Shown here: one piece after another, positions 9,686-19,856 of the stretch
Numbering within the stretch: position 1 is the stretch's first letter
Layout: the number at the start of each line of letters is the position of its first letter
NCBI RefSeq assembly: GCF_023556315.2
Contig: NZ_CP116221.1
Location: forward strand, 558,001 to 622,000
From: Psychroserpens ponticola
Lineage (GTDB): Bacteria; Bacteroidota; Bacteroidia; Flavobacteriales; Flavobacteriaceae
Reading direction: 5' to 3'
Length of the DNA: 64,000 nt
Notes under the pieces: model-generated
Seen by the model: the letters and a program-made list of their open reading frames with translations, nothing else
Database searches by the model: none
Told to the model about the DNA's origin: nothing
Made by a program: the position numbers and the translations under genes

Positions 9686-10138
9686 ATGGACTTAAGTAAT
9701 TTAAAACCAGCAGAAGGTTCTGTAAAGAATCAAGGTAAAAGAATAGGTCGAGGACAAGGTTCTGGAAAAGGTGGTACTGCAACTCGTGGTCACAAAGGAG
9801 CTAAATCTCGTTCTGGTTATTCTAAGAAATTAGGTTTTGAAGGTGGTCAAATGCCGCTTCAAAGACGTGTGCCAAAATTTGGATTTACAAATATTAACCG
9901 AGTGGAATATCAAGGTGTTAACTTAGATAAACTACAAGAGTTAGTAGACAATAAGAAAATAAAAGATGCAGTTGATTTTCAAACTTTAGTTGATCTAGGT
10001 TTGGCGGGAAAGAACGAATTAGTAAAAATTCTTGGACGTGGTGAATTAAAATCAAAATTAACAGTAACTGCTCATAAATTTACTGCTTCAGCAAAAGCTG
10101 CAATTGAAGCTGCAGGTGGAGAAGCTGTAACTTTATAA
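9686..10138 (+). CDS. rplO: 50S ribosomal protein L15
   Basis: Large-subunit protein L15, 150 residues. The long Gly/Lys/Arg-rich N-terminal arm (RIGRGQGSGKGGTATRGHKG) reaches into 23S rRNA, and the globular part follows. It is the last ribosomal gene before secY, 14 bases upstream of it. Confidence 0.99.
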   Translation: MDLSNLKPAEGSVKNQGKRIGRGQGSGKGGTATRGHKGAKSRSGYSKKLGFEGGQMPLQRRVPKFGFTNINRVEYQGVNLDKLQELVDNKKIKDAVDFQTLVDLGLAGKNELVKILGRGELKSKLTVTAHKFTASAKAAIEAAGGEAVTL

Positions 10139-10152
10139 GACAACTTTAGAGT

Positions 10153-11502
10153 ATGAAATTAATAGAAACATTAAAGAATGTTTGGAAAATAACCGAACTA
10201 AAAGATAGAATCATTCTAACGCTTGGTTTGCTTTTAGTATACCGTTTTGGTGCTCAGGTTGTACTTCCAGGTATTGATGCAAGTCAACTAAGTAATTTAC
10301 AATCTGAAACTGGACAAGGTCTACTTGGATTATTAAATATGTTTACTGGTGGTGCTTTTGCTAACGCTTCTGTTTTTGCATTGGGTATTATGCCTTATAT
10401 TTCGGCTTCTATTGTAGTTCAGTTGATGGGAATAGCAATTCCGTATCTTCAAAAACTACAAAAAGAAGGTGCAAGCGGACAAAAGAAAATCACTCAGATT
10501 ACACGTTGGTTAACTATCGTTATCTGTTTATTTCAAGCACCAGGATATTTAGCTAGTTTACCAACTGCGTTTGGTATTCCTCAATCTGCATTCTTATTAG
10601 GTACAGGACCTACATTCTATATATCTTCAGTGATTATCTTAGTTACTGGATGTGTATTCGCAATGTGGTTAGGTGAAAAGATAACAGATAAAGGTATTGG
10701 TAATGGTATTTCATTATTGATTATGGTTGGTATTATAGCAACTTTGCCTGCTTCATTCATTCAAAATGCGCTTTCACGATTAAGTGGTGGTGGTAATGGA
10801 GGATTAATGATGATCTTAATTGAATTAGTAATATGGTTCGTCATTATTATGGCATCTGTAATGTTAGTTATGGCTGTTCGTAAGATCGCTGTTCAATATG
10901 CAAGAAGAACTGCTTCTGGTGGATATGAGAAAAATGTTTTTGGTTCTAGACAGTTTTTACCATTAAAGTTGAATGCATCTGGTGTAATGCCGATTATCTT
11001 TGCTCAAGCGATTATGTTTGTGCCTAGTTTAATAGGTAAATCAATTGATGGTAGTGACGCTGGTCAATGGATGATTGCTCAATTTTCTGATATTTTTGGA
11101 TTATGGTACAACATCGTATTTGCTTTATTGATTATCATATTTACCTATTTCTATACTGCTATTACTGTTCCAACGAACAAAATGGCAGATGATTTAAAAC
11201 GTAGTGGCGGTTTTATTCCTGGTATTAGACCAGGAACAGAAACTTCAGAATATTTAGACAAAATCATGTCTCAAATTACTTTACCAGGTTCTATATTCTT
11301 GGCATTAATAGCTGTGTTCCCAGCAATTATTGTAAAGCTTATGGATGTACAAGCTGGATGGGCTTTATTCTTTGGTGGTACATCGCTATTAATTATGGTT
11401 GGAGTTGCAATAGACACGATGCAACAAGTTAATTCATACTTGTTAAATAAGCATTATGATGGCTTGATGAAAACTGGTAAAAATAGAAAAGCGGTTTCGT
11501 AA
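10153..11502 (+). CDS. secY: Sec translocon channel subunit SecY
   Basis: Central pore of the SecYEG translocase in the inner membrane, which exports or inserts unfolded proteins. It has 449 residues and about ten hydrophobic segments, starting around residue 20. The plug and pore-ring region ALGIMPYISASIVVQLM is present near residues 76-92, and the cytoplasmic loop PTNKMADDLKRSGGFIPGIRPG around residues 340-360. It sits at its usual place in the spc operon, directly after rplO and before infA. Confidence 0.99.
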   Translation: MKLIETLKNVWKITELKDRIILTLGLLLVYRFGAQVVLPGIDASQLSNLQSETGQGLLGLLNMFTGGAFANASVFALGIMPYISASIVVQLMGIAIPYLQKLQKEGASGQKKITQITRWLTIVICLFQAPGYLASLPTAFGIPQSAFLLGTGPTFYISSVIILVTGCVFAMWLGEKITDKGIGNGISLLIMVGIIATLPASFIQNALSRLSGGGNGGLMMILIELVIWFVIIMASVMLVMAVRKIAVQYARRTASGGYEKNVFGSRQFLPLKLNASGVMPIIFAQAIMFVPSLIGKSIDGSDAGQWMIAQFSDIFGLWYNIVFALLIIIFTYFYTAITVPTNKMADDLKRSGGFIPGIRPGTETSEYLDKIMSQITLPGSIFLALIAVFPAIIVKLMDVQAGWALFFGGTSLLIMVGVAIDTMQQVNSYLLNKHYDGLMKTGKNRKAVS

Positions 11503-11514
11503 TAATATAATACT

Positions 11515-11730
11515 ATGGCAAAGCAAGCAGCAATAGAACAAGACGGATCAATTATAGAGGCATTGTCAAATGCAATGTTTCGTGTTGAACTTGAAAATGG
11601 TCACATTGTGACAGCACATATCTCTGGTAAAATGCGTATGCATTATATAAAATTATTACCAGGTGATAAAGTGAAATTAGAAATGAGTCCTTACGATTTA
11701 ACTAAGGCTCGTATAACTTATAGATACTAA
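11515..11730 (+). CDS. infA: Translation initiation factor IF-1
   Basis: Small OB-fold factor that binds the 30S A site during initiation. Its 71 residues are the normal length, with the conserved [20 protein letters not shown] and the [19 protein letters not shown] core. It lies 12 bases after secY and 57 bases before rpmJ, the arrangement commonly seen in Bacteroidota. Confidence 0.99.
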   Translation: MAKQAAIEQDGSIIEALSNAMFRVELENGHIVTAHISGKMRMHYIKLLPGDKVKLEMSPYDLTKARITYRY

Positions 11731-11787
11731 TTAGATAAAATCGCAAGATTCCATATCTAACAGTTAAATAACTAATAAAGAAAACAG

Positions 11788-11904
11788 ATGAAAGTAAGAG
11801 CATCAGTTAAAAAAAGAAGCGCCGACTGTAAATTAGTGCGCAGAAAAGGTAGACTTTACGTCATTAACAAAAAGAATCCTAGATTCAAACAAAGACAAGG
11901 GTAA
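11788..11904 (+). CDS. rpmJ: 50S ribosomal protein L36, form lacking zinc ligands
   Basis: Smallest large-subunit protein, 38 residues, read from the ATG at 11788 to the TAA at 11902-11904; rpsM starts two bases later. It opens [21 protein letters not shown] and ends FKQRQG. The zinc form has ligands near positions 11, 14, 27 and 32. Here positions 11 and 27 are Ser and Asn, only the Cys at 14 remains, and the final ligand position holds Arg/Phe. This is therefore a C-minus, probably zinc-independent L36, in keeping with the zinc-free S14 of the same operon. Confidence 0.95.
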   Translation: MKVRASVKKRSADCKLVRRKGRLYVINKKNPRFKQRQG

Positions 11905-11906
11905 TT

Positions 11907-12281
11907 ATGGCAAGAATTGCAGGTGTAGACATACCAAAACAAAAAAGAGGAGTGATCTCATTAACTTATATCTACGGAGTAGGTAGAAGTAGATCACAAG
12001 AAATTTTAGCTACAGCTAAAGTAGACGAAAGCATCAAAGTAGAAGATTGGACAGATGAGCAAATTGGAGCAATCCGTGAGGCTGTTGGAACTTTTACTAT
12101 TGAAGGTGAATTACGTTCAGAAACACAAATAAACATCAAACGTTTGATGGATATTGGTTGTTACAGAGGAATTCGTCATAGAGCTGGTTTACCTTTAAGA
12201 GGGCAACGTACTAAAAATAATTCTAGAACTAGAAAAGGTAGAAGAAAAACTGTTGCTAACAAGAAAAAAGCAACTAAATAA
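11907..12281 (+). CDS. rpsM: 30S ribosomal protein S13
   Basis: Small-subunit head protein S13, which forms intersubunit bridges and contacts P-site tRNA. It has 124 residues, opening [19 protein letters not shown], with the C-terminal [18 protein letters not shown] signature. It begins the alpha-operon portion, two bases after rpmJ. A 105-base gap without a clear hairpin separates it from rpsK. Confidence 0.99.
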   Translation: MARIAGVDIPKQKRGVISLTYIYGVGRSRSQEILATAKVDESIKVEDWTDEQIGAIREAVGTFTIEGELRSETQINIKRLMDIGCYRGIRHRAGLPLRGQRTKNNSRTRKGRRKTVANKKKATK

Positions 12282-12386
12282 TAATTAAGACATTAGTCAT
12301 TAGTTTAAAGCGTTAGACGAATCTGTTTGAAATAGTAATGTTTAGGATTCTAACAACTCAAAACTAACAACTAGAAACTAAAAAGT

Positions 12387-12770
12387 ATGGCAAAGTCAAG
12401 TACTAAAAAACGTAAAGTTATAGTTGATGCTGTTGGAGAAGCGCATGTTGCTGCTTCATTCAATAATATCATCATCTCTTTAACAAACAAAAAAGGTGAC
12501 GTTATTTCATGGTCATCTGCAGGTAAAATGGGATTCAGAGGTTCTAAAAAGAACACACCTTACGCTGCTCAATTAGCTGCAGAAGATGCTGCAGGAGTTG
12601 CAAAAGAAGCTGGACTCAAAAAAGTAAAGGTATACGTTAAAGGTCCAGGTAACGGAAGAGAATCTGCTATCAGATCTATCCATAATGCTGGTATAGAAGT
12701 AACAGAAATTATTGATGTTACTCCATTGCCACACAATGGATGTCGTCCTCCTAAACGTAGAAGAGTTTAA
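12387..12770 (+). CDS. rpsK: 30S ribosomal protein S11
   Basis: Small-subunit platform protein S11, lining the mRNA exit region. It has 127 residues, with an N-terminal Lys-rich lead ([17 protein letters not shown]) and the C-terminal signature [19 protein letters not shown] 213-base gap follows, holding a terminator-like stem and a probable promoter, so rpsD-rpoA-rplQ may be a partly separate transcript. Confidence 0.99.
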   Translation: MAKSSTKKRKVIVDAVGEAHVAASFNNIIISLTNKKGDVISWSSAGKMGFRGSKKNTPYAAQLAAEDAAGVAKEAGLKKVKVYVKGPGNGRESAIRSIHNAGIEVTEIIDVTPLPHNGCRPPKRRRV

Positions 12771-12830
12771 TCTGAACCACCTTCAGATACTACATGATTT
12801 TAATTATGTAATCTCATAAAATTTAAGATA

Positions 12831-12872
12831 AACTAATATTAATACATTTATGTATGATATTAGTTTATTTTG
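12831..12872 (+). terminator. Possible partial terminator after rpsK
   Basis: AACTAATAT (12831-12839) pairs with ATATTAGTT (12857-12865), and ATACAT (12842-12847) with ATGTAT (12850-12855), separated by a small internal mismatch; TTTATTTT follows. The stem is AT-only and the apical loop would have to open to be viable, so it may terminate only part of transcription. The palindromic DNA could instead be an operator for the promoter just downstream. Confidence 0.35.
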
Positions 12873-12874
12873 CA

Positions 12875-12882
12875 TAAATTTG
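12875..12882 (+). promoter_or_regulatory. Probable -7 promoter box upstream of rpsD
   Basis: TAAATTTG matches the Bacteroidota TAnnTTTG -7 consensus. It lies about 100 bases before the rpsD start, immediately after the terminator-like stem following rpsK. I see no convincing TTG at the -33 position, so this is position plus one box only. It would give rpsD a roughly 95-base untranslated leader containing ATCAACG repeats (12907-12931). Confidence 0.4.
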
Positions 12883-12983
12883 CAAACTGAAAAATTATAA
12901 ACAAGTATCAACGAGAGATCAACGTTTGTCGAAGGATAAGATTAAGACCTTAATTCATAAACACTCTCAAAACAAATTTTAAA

Positions 12984-13589
12984 ATGGCAAGATATACTGG
13001 TCCTAAAACTAAAATAGCCCGAAAATTCGGTGAAGCTATTTTTGGAGATGATAAAGCTTTCGAAAAAAGAAACTATCCTCCAGGTCAACACGGAAACGCA
13101 AGACGTCGTGGAAAAAAATCTGAATATGCAATCCAATTAATGGAGAAGCAAAAAGCAAAATATACGTATGGTATATTAGAAAAGCAATTCAGAAACATGT
13201 TCAAAAAAGCAACTGCTGCACAAGGTATTACTGGTGAAGTATTATTGCAATTATGTGAGTCTCGTTTAGATAACGTCGCTTACAGAATGGGATTATCTCC
13301 TTCTCGTAGTGGTGCAAGACAATTAGTGTCTCACAGGCACATTACTGTAAATGGTGGAATTGTAAATATTCCTTCTTACCAATTAAAAGCAGGAGATGTT
13401 GTTGCTGTTAGAGAAAAATCTAAATCTTTAGAATCTATTCAAAACTCATTGGCTAATTCTAGCAAAGTATATGAGTGGATTACATGGAATAACGATACTA
13501 AGAATGGAACTTACGTTTCTGTTCCAGAACGTATCCAAATTCCAGAAAATATCAATGAGCAATTCATTGTCGAATTATACTCTAAATAA
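12984..13589 (+). CDS. rpsD: 30S ribosomal protein S4
   Basis: Primary 16S rRNA-binding protein S4. It has 201 residues, an N-terminal domain without zinc-binding Cys clusters, then the S4 RNA-binding domain ([27 protein letters not shown]). S4 is the repressor of alpha operons in several bacteria. Here rpsD has its own probable promoter and a long leader, which would suit autoregulation, but the leader has not been matched to any known motif here. A 92-base gap precedes rpoA. Confidence 0.99.
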   Translation: MARYTGPKTKIARKFGEAIFGDDKAFEKRNYPPGQHGNARRRGKKSEYAIQLMEKQKAKYTYGILEKQFRNMFKKATAAQGITGEVLLQLCESRLDNVAYRMGLSPSRSGARQLVSHRHITVNGGIVNIPSYQLKAGDVVAVREKSKSLESIQNSLANSSKVYEWITWNNDTKNGTYVSVPERIQIPENINEQFIVELYSK

Positions 13590-13681
13590 TTAATTAATCA
13601 TATTGGAATTTAGCCAAAGGATTTATTAGTCTTCTTCATACTATAAATCGCGCAACTAAATAACAATCAAAACGAAGAAAT

Positions 13682-14674
13682 ATGGCAATATTAAATTTTC
13701 AGAAACCTGACAAGGTTATAATGATCGATTCAACTGAGTTTGAAGGTAAATTCGAATTCAGACCTTTAGAACCAGGTTACGGTTTAACAGTGGGTAATGC
13801 ACTTAGACGTGTCTTATTATCTTCTTTAGAAGGATTTGCAATTACTTCAATTAGAATTGAAGGTGTAGATCATGAATTTTCTACAATTGCAGGTGTAGTT
13901 GAAGATGTAACTGAGATGATTTTGAACTTAAAGCAAGTAAACTTTAAGCGACAAATTGATGAAGTTGATAACGAATCTGTTTCAATTTCTATTTCTGGTC
14001 AAGATCAAATTACTGCAGGTGACTTCCAAAAGTTTATCTCAGGATTCCAAGTATTAAACAAAGACTTAGTCATTTGTAACTTAGATCCAAAAGTGAGCAT
14101 CAATATGGAAATCACTATTGAAAAAGGTAGAGGATATGTTCCTGCTGAAGAAAACAAAAAAGCTTCTGCACCAATTGGAACTATCTTTACAGATTCAATA
14201 TATACACCAATTAAGAATGTAAAATATAGCATTGAAAACTGGCGTGTTGAACAAAAAACAGATTTTGAAAAATTAGTTTTTGAAATTATTACTGATGGTT
14301 CAATTGCACCTAAAGATGCATTAACTGAAGCCGCTAAAATATTAATTCATCACTTCATGTTATTCTCTGATGAGCGTATCACTCTTGAAGCTGATGAAAT
14401 TGCACAAACTGAAACTTATGATGAAGAATCACTTCATATGAGACAACTATTGAAAACTAAATTAGTTGATATGGATCTTTCAGTCCGTGCATTAAATTGT
14501 TTAAAAGCAGCAGAAGTAGATACTTTAGGAGACTTAGTATCGTTCAATAAGAATGACTTAATGAAGTTCCGTAATTTTGGTAAGAAATCTTTAACTGAGC
14601 TTGAAGAGCTTGTAAATGTTAAAGGTCTTAACTTCGGAATGGATTTAGCAAAATACAAATTAGATAAAGATTAA
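13682..14674 (+). CDS. rpoA: RNA polymerase alpha subunit
   Basis: Alpha subunit that nucleates RNA polymerase assembly. It has 330 residues: the N-terminal dimerisation domain with [20 protein letters not shown] near residues 33-52, and a complete C-terminal domain (residues about 250-325) with the helix-hairpin-helix [20 protein letters not shown] used for promoter and activator contacts. It lies between rpsD and rplQ as usual. Confidence 0.99.
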   Translation: MAILNFQKPDKVIMIDSTEFEGKFEFRPLEPGYGLTVGNALRRVLLSSLEGFAITSIRIEGVDHEFSTIAGVVEDVTEMILNLKQVNFKRQIDEVDNESVSISISGQDQITAGDFQKFISGFQVLNKDLVICNLDPKVSINMEITIEKGRGYVPAEENKKASAPIGTIFTDSIYTPIKNVKYSIENWRVEQKTDFEKLVFEIITDGSIAPKDALTEAAKILIHHFMLFSDERITLEADEIAQTETYDEESLHMRQLLKTKLVDMDLSVRALNCLKAAEVDTLGDLVSFNKNDLMKFRNFGKKSLTELEELVNVKGLNFGMDLAKYKLDKD

Positions 14675-14691
14675 ATTATAATAATCATATT

Positions 14692-14721
14692 TTGCTCCTC
14701 AGAAATTGAGTTTGGAAGCAA
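14692..14721 (+). promoter_or_regulatory. Small hairpin between rpoA and rplQ
   Basis: TTGCTCC (14692-14698) pairs with GGAAGCAA (14714-14721) through one bulged base, and TCA (14699-14701) with TGA (14707-14709) around a GAAAT loop. It lies 18 bases before the rplQ start in a 65-base gap. No T run follows, so it is not an obvious terminator. A role in rplQ translation or mRNA processing is only a suggestion. Confidence 0.25.
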
Positions 14722-14739
14722 GATGATAAATAGAAAGTC

Positions 14740-15210
14740 ATGAGACACGGAAAGAAATTTAACCATTTAGGAAGACAAACTGCTCATAGAAAAGCAATGT
14801 TAGCTAACATGGCATGTTCGTTAATCGAACACAAACGTATCAACACAACTGTAGCTAAAGCAAAAGCTTTAAAACAATTTGTTGAACCAATGATTACAAA
14901 GTCTAAATCAGATACAACTCACAACAGACGTATTGTTATGGCTAAGCTAAGACAAAAAGATGTAGTTGCTGAATTGTTCAGAGATGTAGCGCCTAAAATT
15001 GGCGATCGTCCAGGTGGTTATACTAGAATCATTAAATTAGGAAACAGACTTGGTGATAACGCTGATATGGCAATGATTGAGTTAGTAGATTACAACGAAA
15101 TCTACAACGCTGGTAAGAAAGAGAAGAAAACGACTCGAAGAAGTAGAAGAGGAGGTTCAAAAACTGAAACTACTCCAGTTCCACCAGTAGCAACTAACGA
15201 AGAAGAATAA
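14740..15210 (+). CDS. rplQ: 50S ribosomal protein L17 with C-terminal extension
   Basis: Large-subunit protein L17 near the tunnel exit. The conserved core ([20 protein letters not shown] to about residue 125) is followed by an extension of about 30 residues that is first Lys/Arg-rich and then acidic, giving 156 residues against about 127 in Escherichia coli. Such tails are common in Bacteroidota. It is the last gene of the operon and is followed by a strong terminator. Confidence 0.98.
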   Translation: MRHGKKFNHLGRQTAHRKAMLANMACSLIEHKRINTTVAKAKALKQFVEPMITKSKSDTTHNRRIVMAKLRQKDVVAELFRDVAPKIGDRPGGYTRIIKLGNRLGDNADMAMIELVDYNEIYNAGKKEKKTTRRSRRGGSKTETTPVPPVATNEEE

Positions 15211-15233
15211 ATGTTAATAAGCATTTAATATAT

Positions 15234-15267
15234 AAAGGATAATCTGTTTTAGATTATCCTTTTTTTT
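15234..15267 (+). terminator. Strong intrinsic terminator after rplQ
   Basis: AAAGGATAATCT (15234-15245) pairs perfectly with AGATTATCCTTT (15251-15262) around a GTTTT loop, followed directly by more T. It marks the end of the S10-spc-alpha super-operon. Confidence 0.93.
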
Positions 15268-15291
15268 ATAGATTTTTGTGAAACTATTTTT

Positions 15292-15408
15292 GGCGTTACT
15301 TTTTACTCATACCTACAAGGTTTTTAAAACCTTGCAGGATCGCAAAAAGTCAGGCTTTCACTACTCGCTCTCTGCGAGGAGCTCAAACAGGCCGTTCAAT
15401 CCTTAACG
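15292..15408 (+). repeat. Structured palindromic intergenic element (GGCGTTAC...TAACG type)
   Basis: An unusually GC-rich block between the rplQ terminator and carA. Outer arms CGTTA (15294-15298) and TAACG (15404-15408) enclose two hairpins: CCTACAAGGTTTT (15312-15324) with AAAACCTTGCAGG (15326-15338), one mismatch, and CTCGC (15364-15368) with GCGAG (15374-15378). From memory, similar GGCGTTAC...GGCTTTC...CAATCCTTAACG blocks recur between genes in flavobacterial genomes; that is not verified here. It could be a mobile miniature repeat or an RNA structure in the carA leader. I find no second copy in this window. Confidence 0.5.
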
Positions 15409-15471
15409 TAGGAGAAACATAATAGGAAAATTAGACAAAACAACAAACAACGTTTACGACACACAACAACA

Positions 15472-16575
15472 ATGGCATACTTAAAACGTAAAAAAGCACT
15501 AATCTTACTTGCAGACGGAACAATTTTTCACGGAAAATCAATCGGCAAAGAAGGTACTGCCTTTGGTGAAGTTTGTTTCAATACTGGAACTACAGGCTAT
15601 CAAGAAATTTTTACAGATCCTTCCTATTATGGTCAGCTAATGGTAACCACCAATGCACATATTGGTAACTACGGAACCAAAGCTGATGAAGTAGAATCTG
15701 ATTCTATCAAAATCGCAGGATTGATTTGTAAAAACTTTAGCTTCAACTATTCACGTCCTTCAGGAGATAAGTCTTTAGAAGAATTTCTAAATGACAATAA
15801 TTTGTTAACAATTTCAGATGTAGATACGCGTGCTCTAGTAAGTCATATTAGAGATCATGGCGCAATGAATGCAGTAATTTCTACAGATGTTGAAAATATT
15901 GAAGATTTGAAAAAGCAATTAGCCGAAGTGCCAAGTATGGAAGGCCTAGAATTAGCGTCGCAAGTTTCAACTAAAGAACCTTATTATTTTGGAGATGAAA
16001 ATGCAACGCATAAAATTGCTGCACTAGATATCGGAATTAAAAAGAACATCCTTCGTAACCTTGCTAAGCGAGATGCGTATATTAAAGTGTTTCCTTATAA
16101 TTCAAAGTTTGAAGATTTAGAAGCGTTTAAACCAGATGGTTATTTCTTATCTAATGGGCCTGGAGATCCAGAACCTTTAGTAGAAGCTCAAACAGTAGCT
16201 AAAGAAATTATTAAACGAGATTTACCGTTATTTGGAATTTGCTTAGGACATCAAGTAATAGCTTTGGCTAACGGAATTTCAACCTATAAAATGCACAATG
16301 GTCATAGAGGAATCAATCATCCTGTGAAGAATTTAGTAACGACAAAAGGTGAAATTACTTCTCAAAATCATGGTTTCGCAATCAATAGAGAAGAAACTGA
16401 GGCAAATCCAAATATTGAAATCACTCATGTACATTTAAATGATCATACTGTGGCAGGAATTAAATTGAAACATAAAAATTGCTTTTCAGTACAATATCAC
16501 CCAGAAGCAAGTCCTGGACCAAACGATTCGACCTATTTGTTTGATGAGTTTATTCAGAATATTAAAAATAATTAA
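15472..16575 (+). CDS. carA: Carbamoyl-phosphate synthase small subunit (glutaminase)
   Basis: Class I glutamine amidotransferase subunit that supplies ammonia to CarB for carbamoyl phosphate, the precursor of pyrimidines and arginine. It has 367 residues. The N-terminal CPSase domain (FGEVCFNTGTTGYQEIFTDPSY) is followed by the glutaminase domain with the nucleophile Cys257 in GICLGHQ and the His343/Glu345 pair in YHPEASPG. carB is not adjacent, as in other Flavobacteriaceae where carA stands between rplQ and eno. The 5' region carries the structured repeat at 15292-15408. Confidence 0.97.
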   Translation: MAYLKRKKALILLADGTIFHGKSIGKEGTAFGEVCFNTGTTGYQEIFTDPSYYGQLMVTTNAHIGNYGTKADEVESDSIKIAGLICKNFSFNYSRPSGDKSLEEFLNDNNLLTISDVDTRALVSHIRDHGAMNAVISTDVENIEDLKKQLAEVPSMEGLELASQVSTKEPYYFGDENATHKIAALDIGIKKNILRNLAKRDAYIKVFPYNSKFEDLEAFKPDGYFLSNGPGDPEPLVEAQTVAKEIIKRDLPLFGICLGHQVIALANGISTYKMHNGHRGINHPVKNLVTTKGEITSQNHGFAINREETEANPNIEITHVHLNDHTVAGIKLKHKNCFSVQYHPEASPGPNDSTYLFDEFIQNIKNN

Positions 16576-16579
16576 TATT

Positions 16580-16617
16580 AAAAAGGCAACGAAACTATAA
16601 ATTTGTTGCTTTTTTTA
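16580..16617 (+). terminator. Intrinsic terminator after carA
   Basis: AAAAGGCAAC pairs with GTTGCTTTTT (one G-U), with AAA/TTT continuing inside and a long T run (16610-16616) following. It sits just after the carA stop. Confidence 0.8.
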
Positions 16618-16658
16618 TTTTACGAAAACATTATAGTTGAGATATAATGTAATTCTGA

Positions 16659-18023
<1,365 letters not shown>

Positions 18024-18045
18024 GAATTTTTCAAATAGAGATTAT

Positions 18046-18078
18046 AAAACCTATCCGTTGATTCGTGTAGGTTTTTTT
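18046..18078 (+). terminator. Intrinsic terminator after eno
   Basis: AAAACCTA (18046-18053) pairs with TAGGTTTT (18068-18075), followed by further T to 18078. The open reading frame of the next remnant begins inside this terminator tail. Confidence 0.75.
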
Positions 18079-18079
18079 G

Positions 18080-18886
18080 TTTTTAGACGCAACCTTTTGT
18101 ATATTAATACATCTTATTGAAAAACCAGCTGTTAATATTGATGATCAATTAGACTTTTTGGCAACCATAAATCCTATTGGTAGTGATGAAACACCAGATG
18201 ATAATGAGTTTAGCTTCGAACAAGAAGTTATTGGTTCTTATGATCCTAACGATATTACTTGTTTAGAAGGTGATATTGTTTCGCCAGATAAAATAGGAGA
18301 CTACCTGCATTACACTATCAATTTTGAAAATACAGGTACAGCTGCTGCAACCTTTGTAGTTGTTAAAGATGATATTGATGAGACTAAGTTTGATATGAAT
18401 ACGTTGCGAGTTATGCACGCTTCTCATGAAATGATGACAAGAATAACTGATAATCGTATTGAGTTTGTTTTTGATAATATTAACCTAGAACCTGAAGGAA
18501 GAGGAAATGTCGTATTTAAAATTAAAACTTTGAATTCGTTATCTATTGGTGATTCAGTTTCAAATAAAGCAGATATTTATTTCGATTATAACTATCCTAT
18601 TGAAACCAACATTGCAACCACAACTTTTGATGCCTTATCAGTTGATGAATTTGGACTAAAGAATTCTGTTTCTGTGTATCCAAATCCAACAAATGGACAA
18701 CTTTTTATCAATTCAACTTATAAAATTGATGATATAATTCTATATGATATTCAGGGACGAAAGGTTGAAGGTTTTAATGTCTCTGAAACAAATATGCTCA
18801 ATATATCAAGCGTTTCTAAAGGAGTCTACTTCCTAGAAATTACTTCGGTTAAAGGAAAGTCCACTAAAAAAATAATTAAAGACTGA
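18080..18886 (+). pseudogene. 5'-truncated T9SS secreted protein remnant (DUF7619-like plus sorting domain)
   Basis: An open frame of about 265 codons without a credible start: it opens inside the T tail of the eno terminator, its only upstream in-frame start is a TTG at 18077, and there is no signal peptide. Residues from about 50 onward (VIGSYDPND, then LHYTINFENTGTA and IYFDYNYPIETN) resemble the beta-rich domain that precedes the sorting signal in large flavobacterial secreted proteins. The end (SVYPNPTNGQLFINS to KKIIKD) is a complete T9SS type A sorting domain. Without a signal peptide it could not reach the T9SS. I read it as the 3' remainder of a larger gene lost by deletion or left by recombination next to eno. 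Confidence 0.75.
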
Positions 18887-18890
18887 TAGT

Positions 18891-19643
18891 TTAGAACGTG
18901 TATAGCAAGCCATTAGTCAATTCATATTGAGTCTTCGGAATCGAAGAACTCACAGGAAATGCATCAAAGAAATAATTAAATGTAGTTTTAAAAGCTAAGT
19001 CATCAAAGATTTTAAGTAGTACAGAGGTATTACTTGATAATCTATGATCTTTTAAAGCATCAATTTTAGGCTGAAAGTAGCTCGTGCTAATGATGCTTAA
19101 TGTTTCCGTAGGATATAAACTAAACGATAGATAGATACTTCCTCTAATATCTTCTTGAAGTCGATCTGTTATTTCATCTGAAGCTTTTTCATGTTCATAC
19201 ATTATTAATGTGCCCAAGTAAAACTTATACTTGTCGTTTTCGCTTAGTTTAAAACGTGGACCAGTTCCTAATAAAAACCGTAGATCTATATTAGAAACCG
19301 CATCGTACTGAGCTTGGGTAAAGACTTCCCATTTTATGCTCTTTGTGAGTTTTCTGTTGTATCTTAAATGTTGTGTGCCTCTATTAACTAAAGAATTGCC
19401 TTCAATTTTTTGGAGATTGATATCATTAACAAACAACCATAAATTACTTGAATCTTTATACTGAATGTGTGCTTTATTCTCAATTTTGAAAATATCATTG
19501 GTATTCTTAATCAAGGATAAATTTAAACTTGTAGCTCCAGTCCATTTTGTCGAATCTGTAGGTTTTCGAAGGGTTTCTACATTTATAACTTGAGCATTAG
19601 CAATAGACGTTATAAAAAATAATACAAATAAAAAGCGTAACAT
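18891..19643 (-). CDS. DUF481-like predicted outer-membrane protein
   Basis: About 250 residues. I take the ATG at 19643 (MLRFLFVLFFITSIANAQ) because it gives a clean signal peptide and because a -7 box lies at 19662-19669, inside the longer reading that would start at 19673. After the signal, the sequence alternates polar and aromatic residues in short beta strands and ends in Phe, as outer-membrane barrels do. It resembles DUF481 (YdiY-like) proteins of unknown function. It is convergent with the truncated T9SS remnant, four bases apart. Confidence 0.7.
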   Translation of the reverse strand: MLRFLFVLFFITSIANAQVINVETLRKPTDSTKWTGATSLNLSLIKNTNDIFKIENKAHIQYKDSSNLWLFVNDINLQKIEGNSLVNRGTQHLRYNRKLTKSIKWEVFTQAQYDAVSNIDLRFLLGTGPRFKLSENDKYKFYLGTLIMYEHEKASDEITDRLQEDIRGSIYLSFSLYPTETLSIISTSYFQPKIDALKDHRLSSNTSVLLKIFDDLAFKTTFNYFFDAFPVSSSIPKTQYELTNGLLYTF

Positions 19644-19661
19644 ATGAATCGTATTTAGAAA

Positions 19662-19669
19662 CAAAAATA
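19662..19669 (-). promoter_or_regulatory. Probable -7 promoter box for the DUF481 gene
   Basis: On the minus strand this reads TATTTTTG, fitting TAnnTTTG. It lies about 20 bases upstream of the chosen start at 19643, and it argues against the longer start. Confidence 0.45.
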
Positions 19670-19856
19670 CCATTTAACTCCTAAAAATCAAGAAGTCAAT
19701 TTGTAAAACATAATTTTGACCATCGCTAGTATACTTTTATTTTGCTATCTGTTTTATGAATATCATAATTGTTAAAACCATTATAAATAGACTTTATAAA
19801 TCCTTAGATATTTTGTAATTTTACAAGACTTAAATTAATATATAAAACATCAACAA

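Noticed and set aside
19644-19673. A ten-residue N-terminal extension of the DUF481 protein
   Set aside because: A -7 box at 19662-19669 lies within this extension, and the later ATG gives a clean signal peptide.
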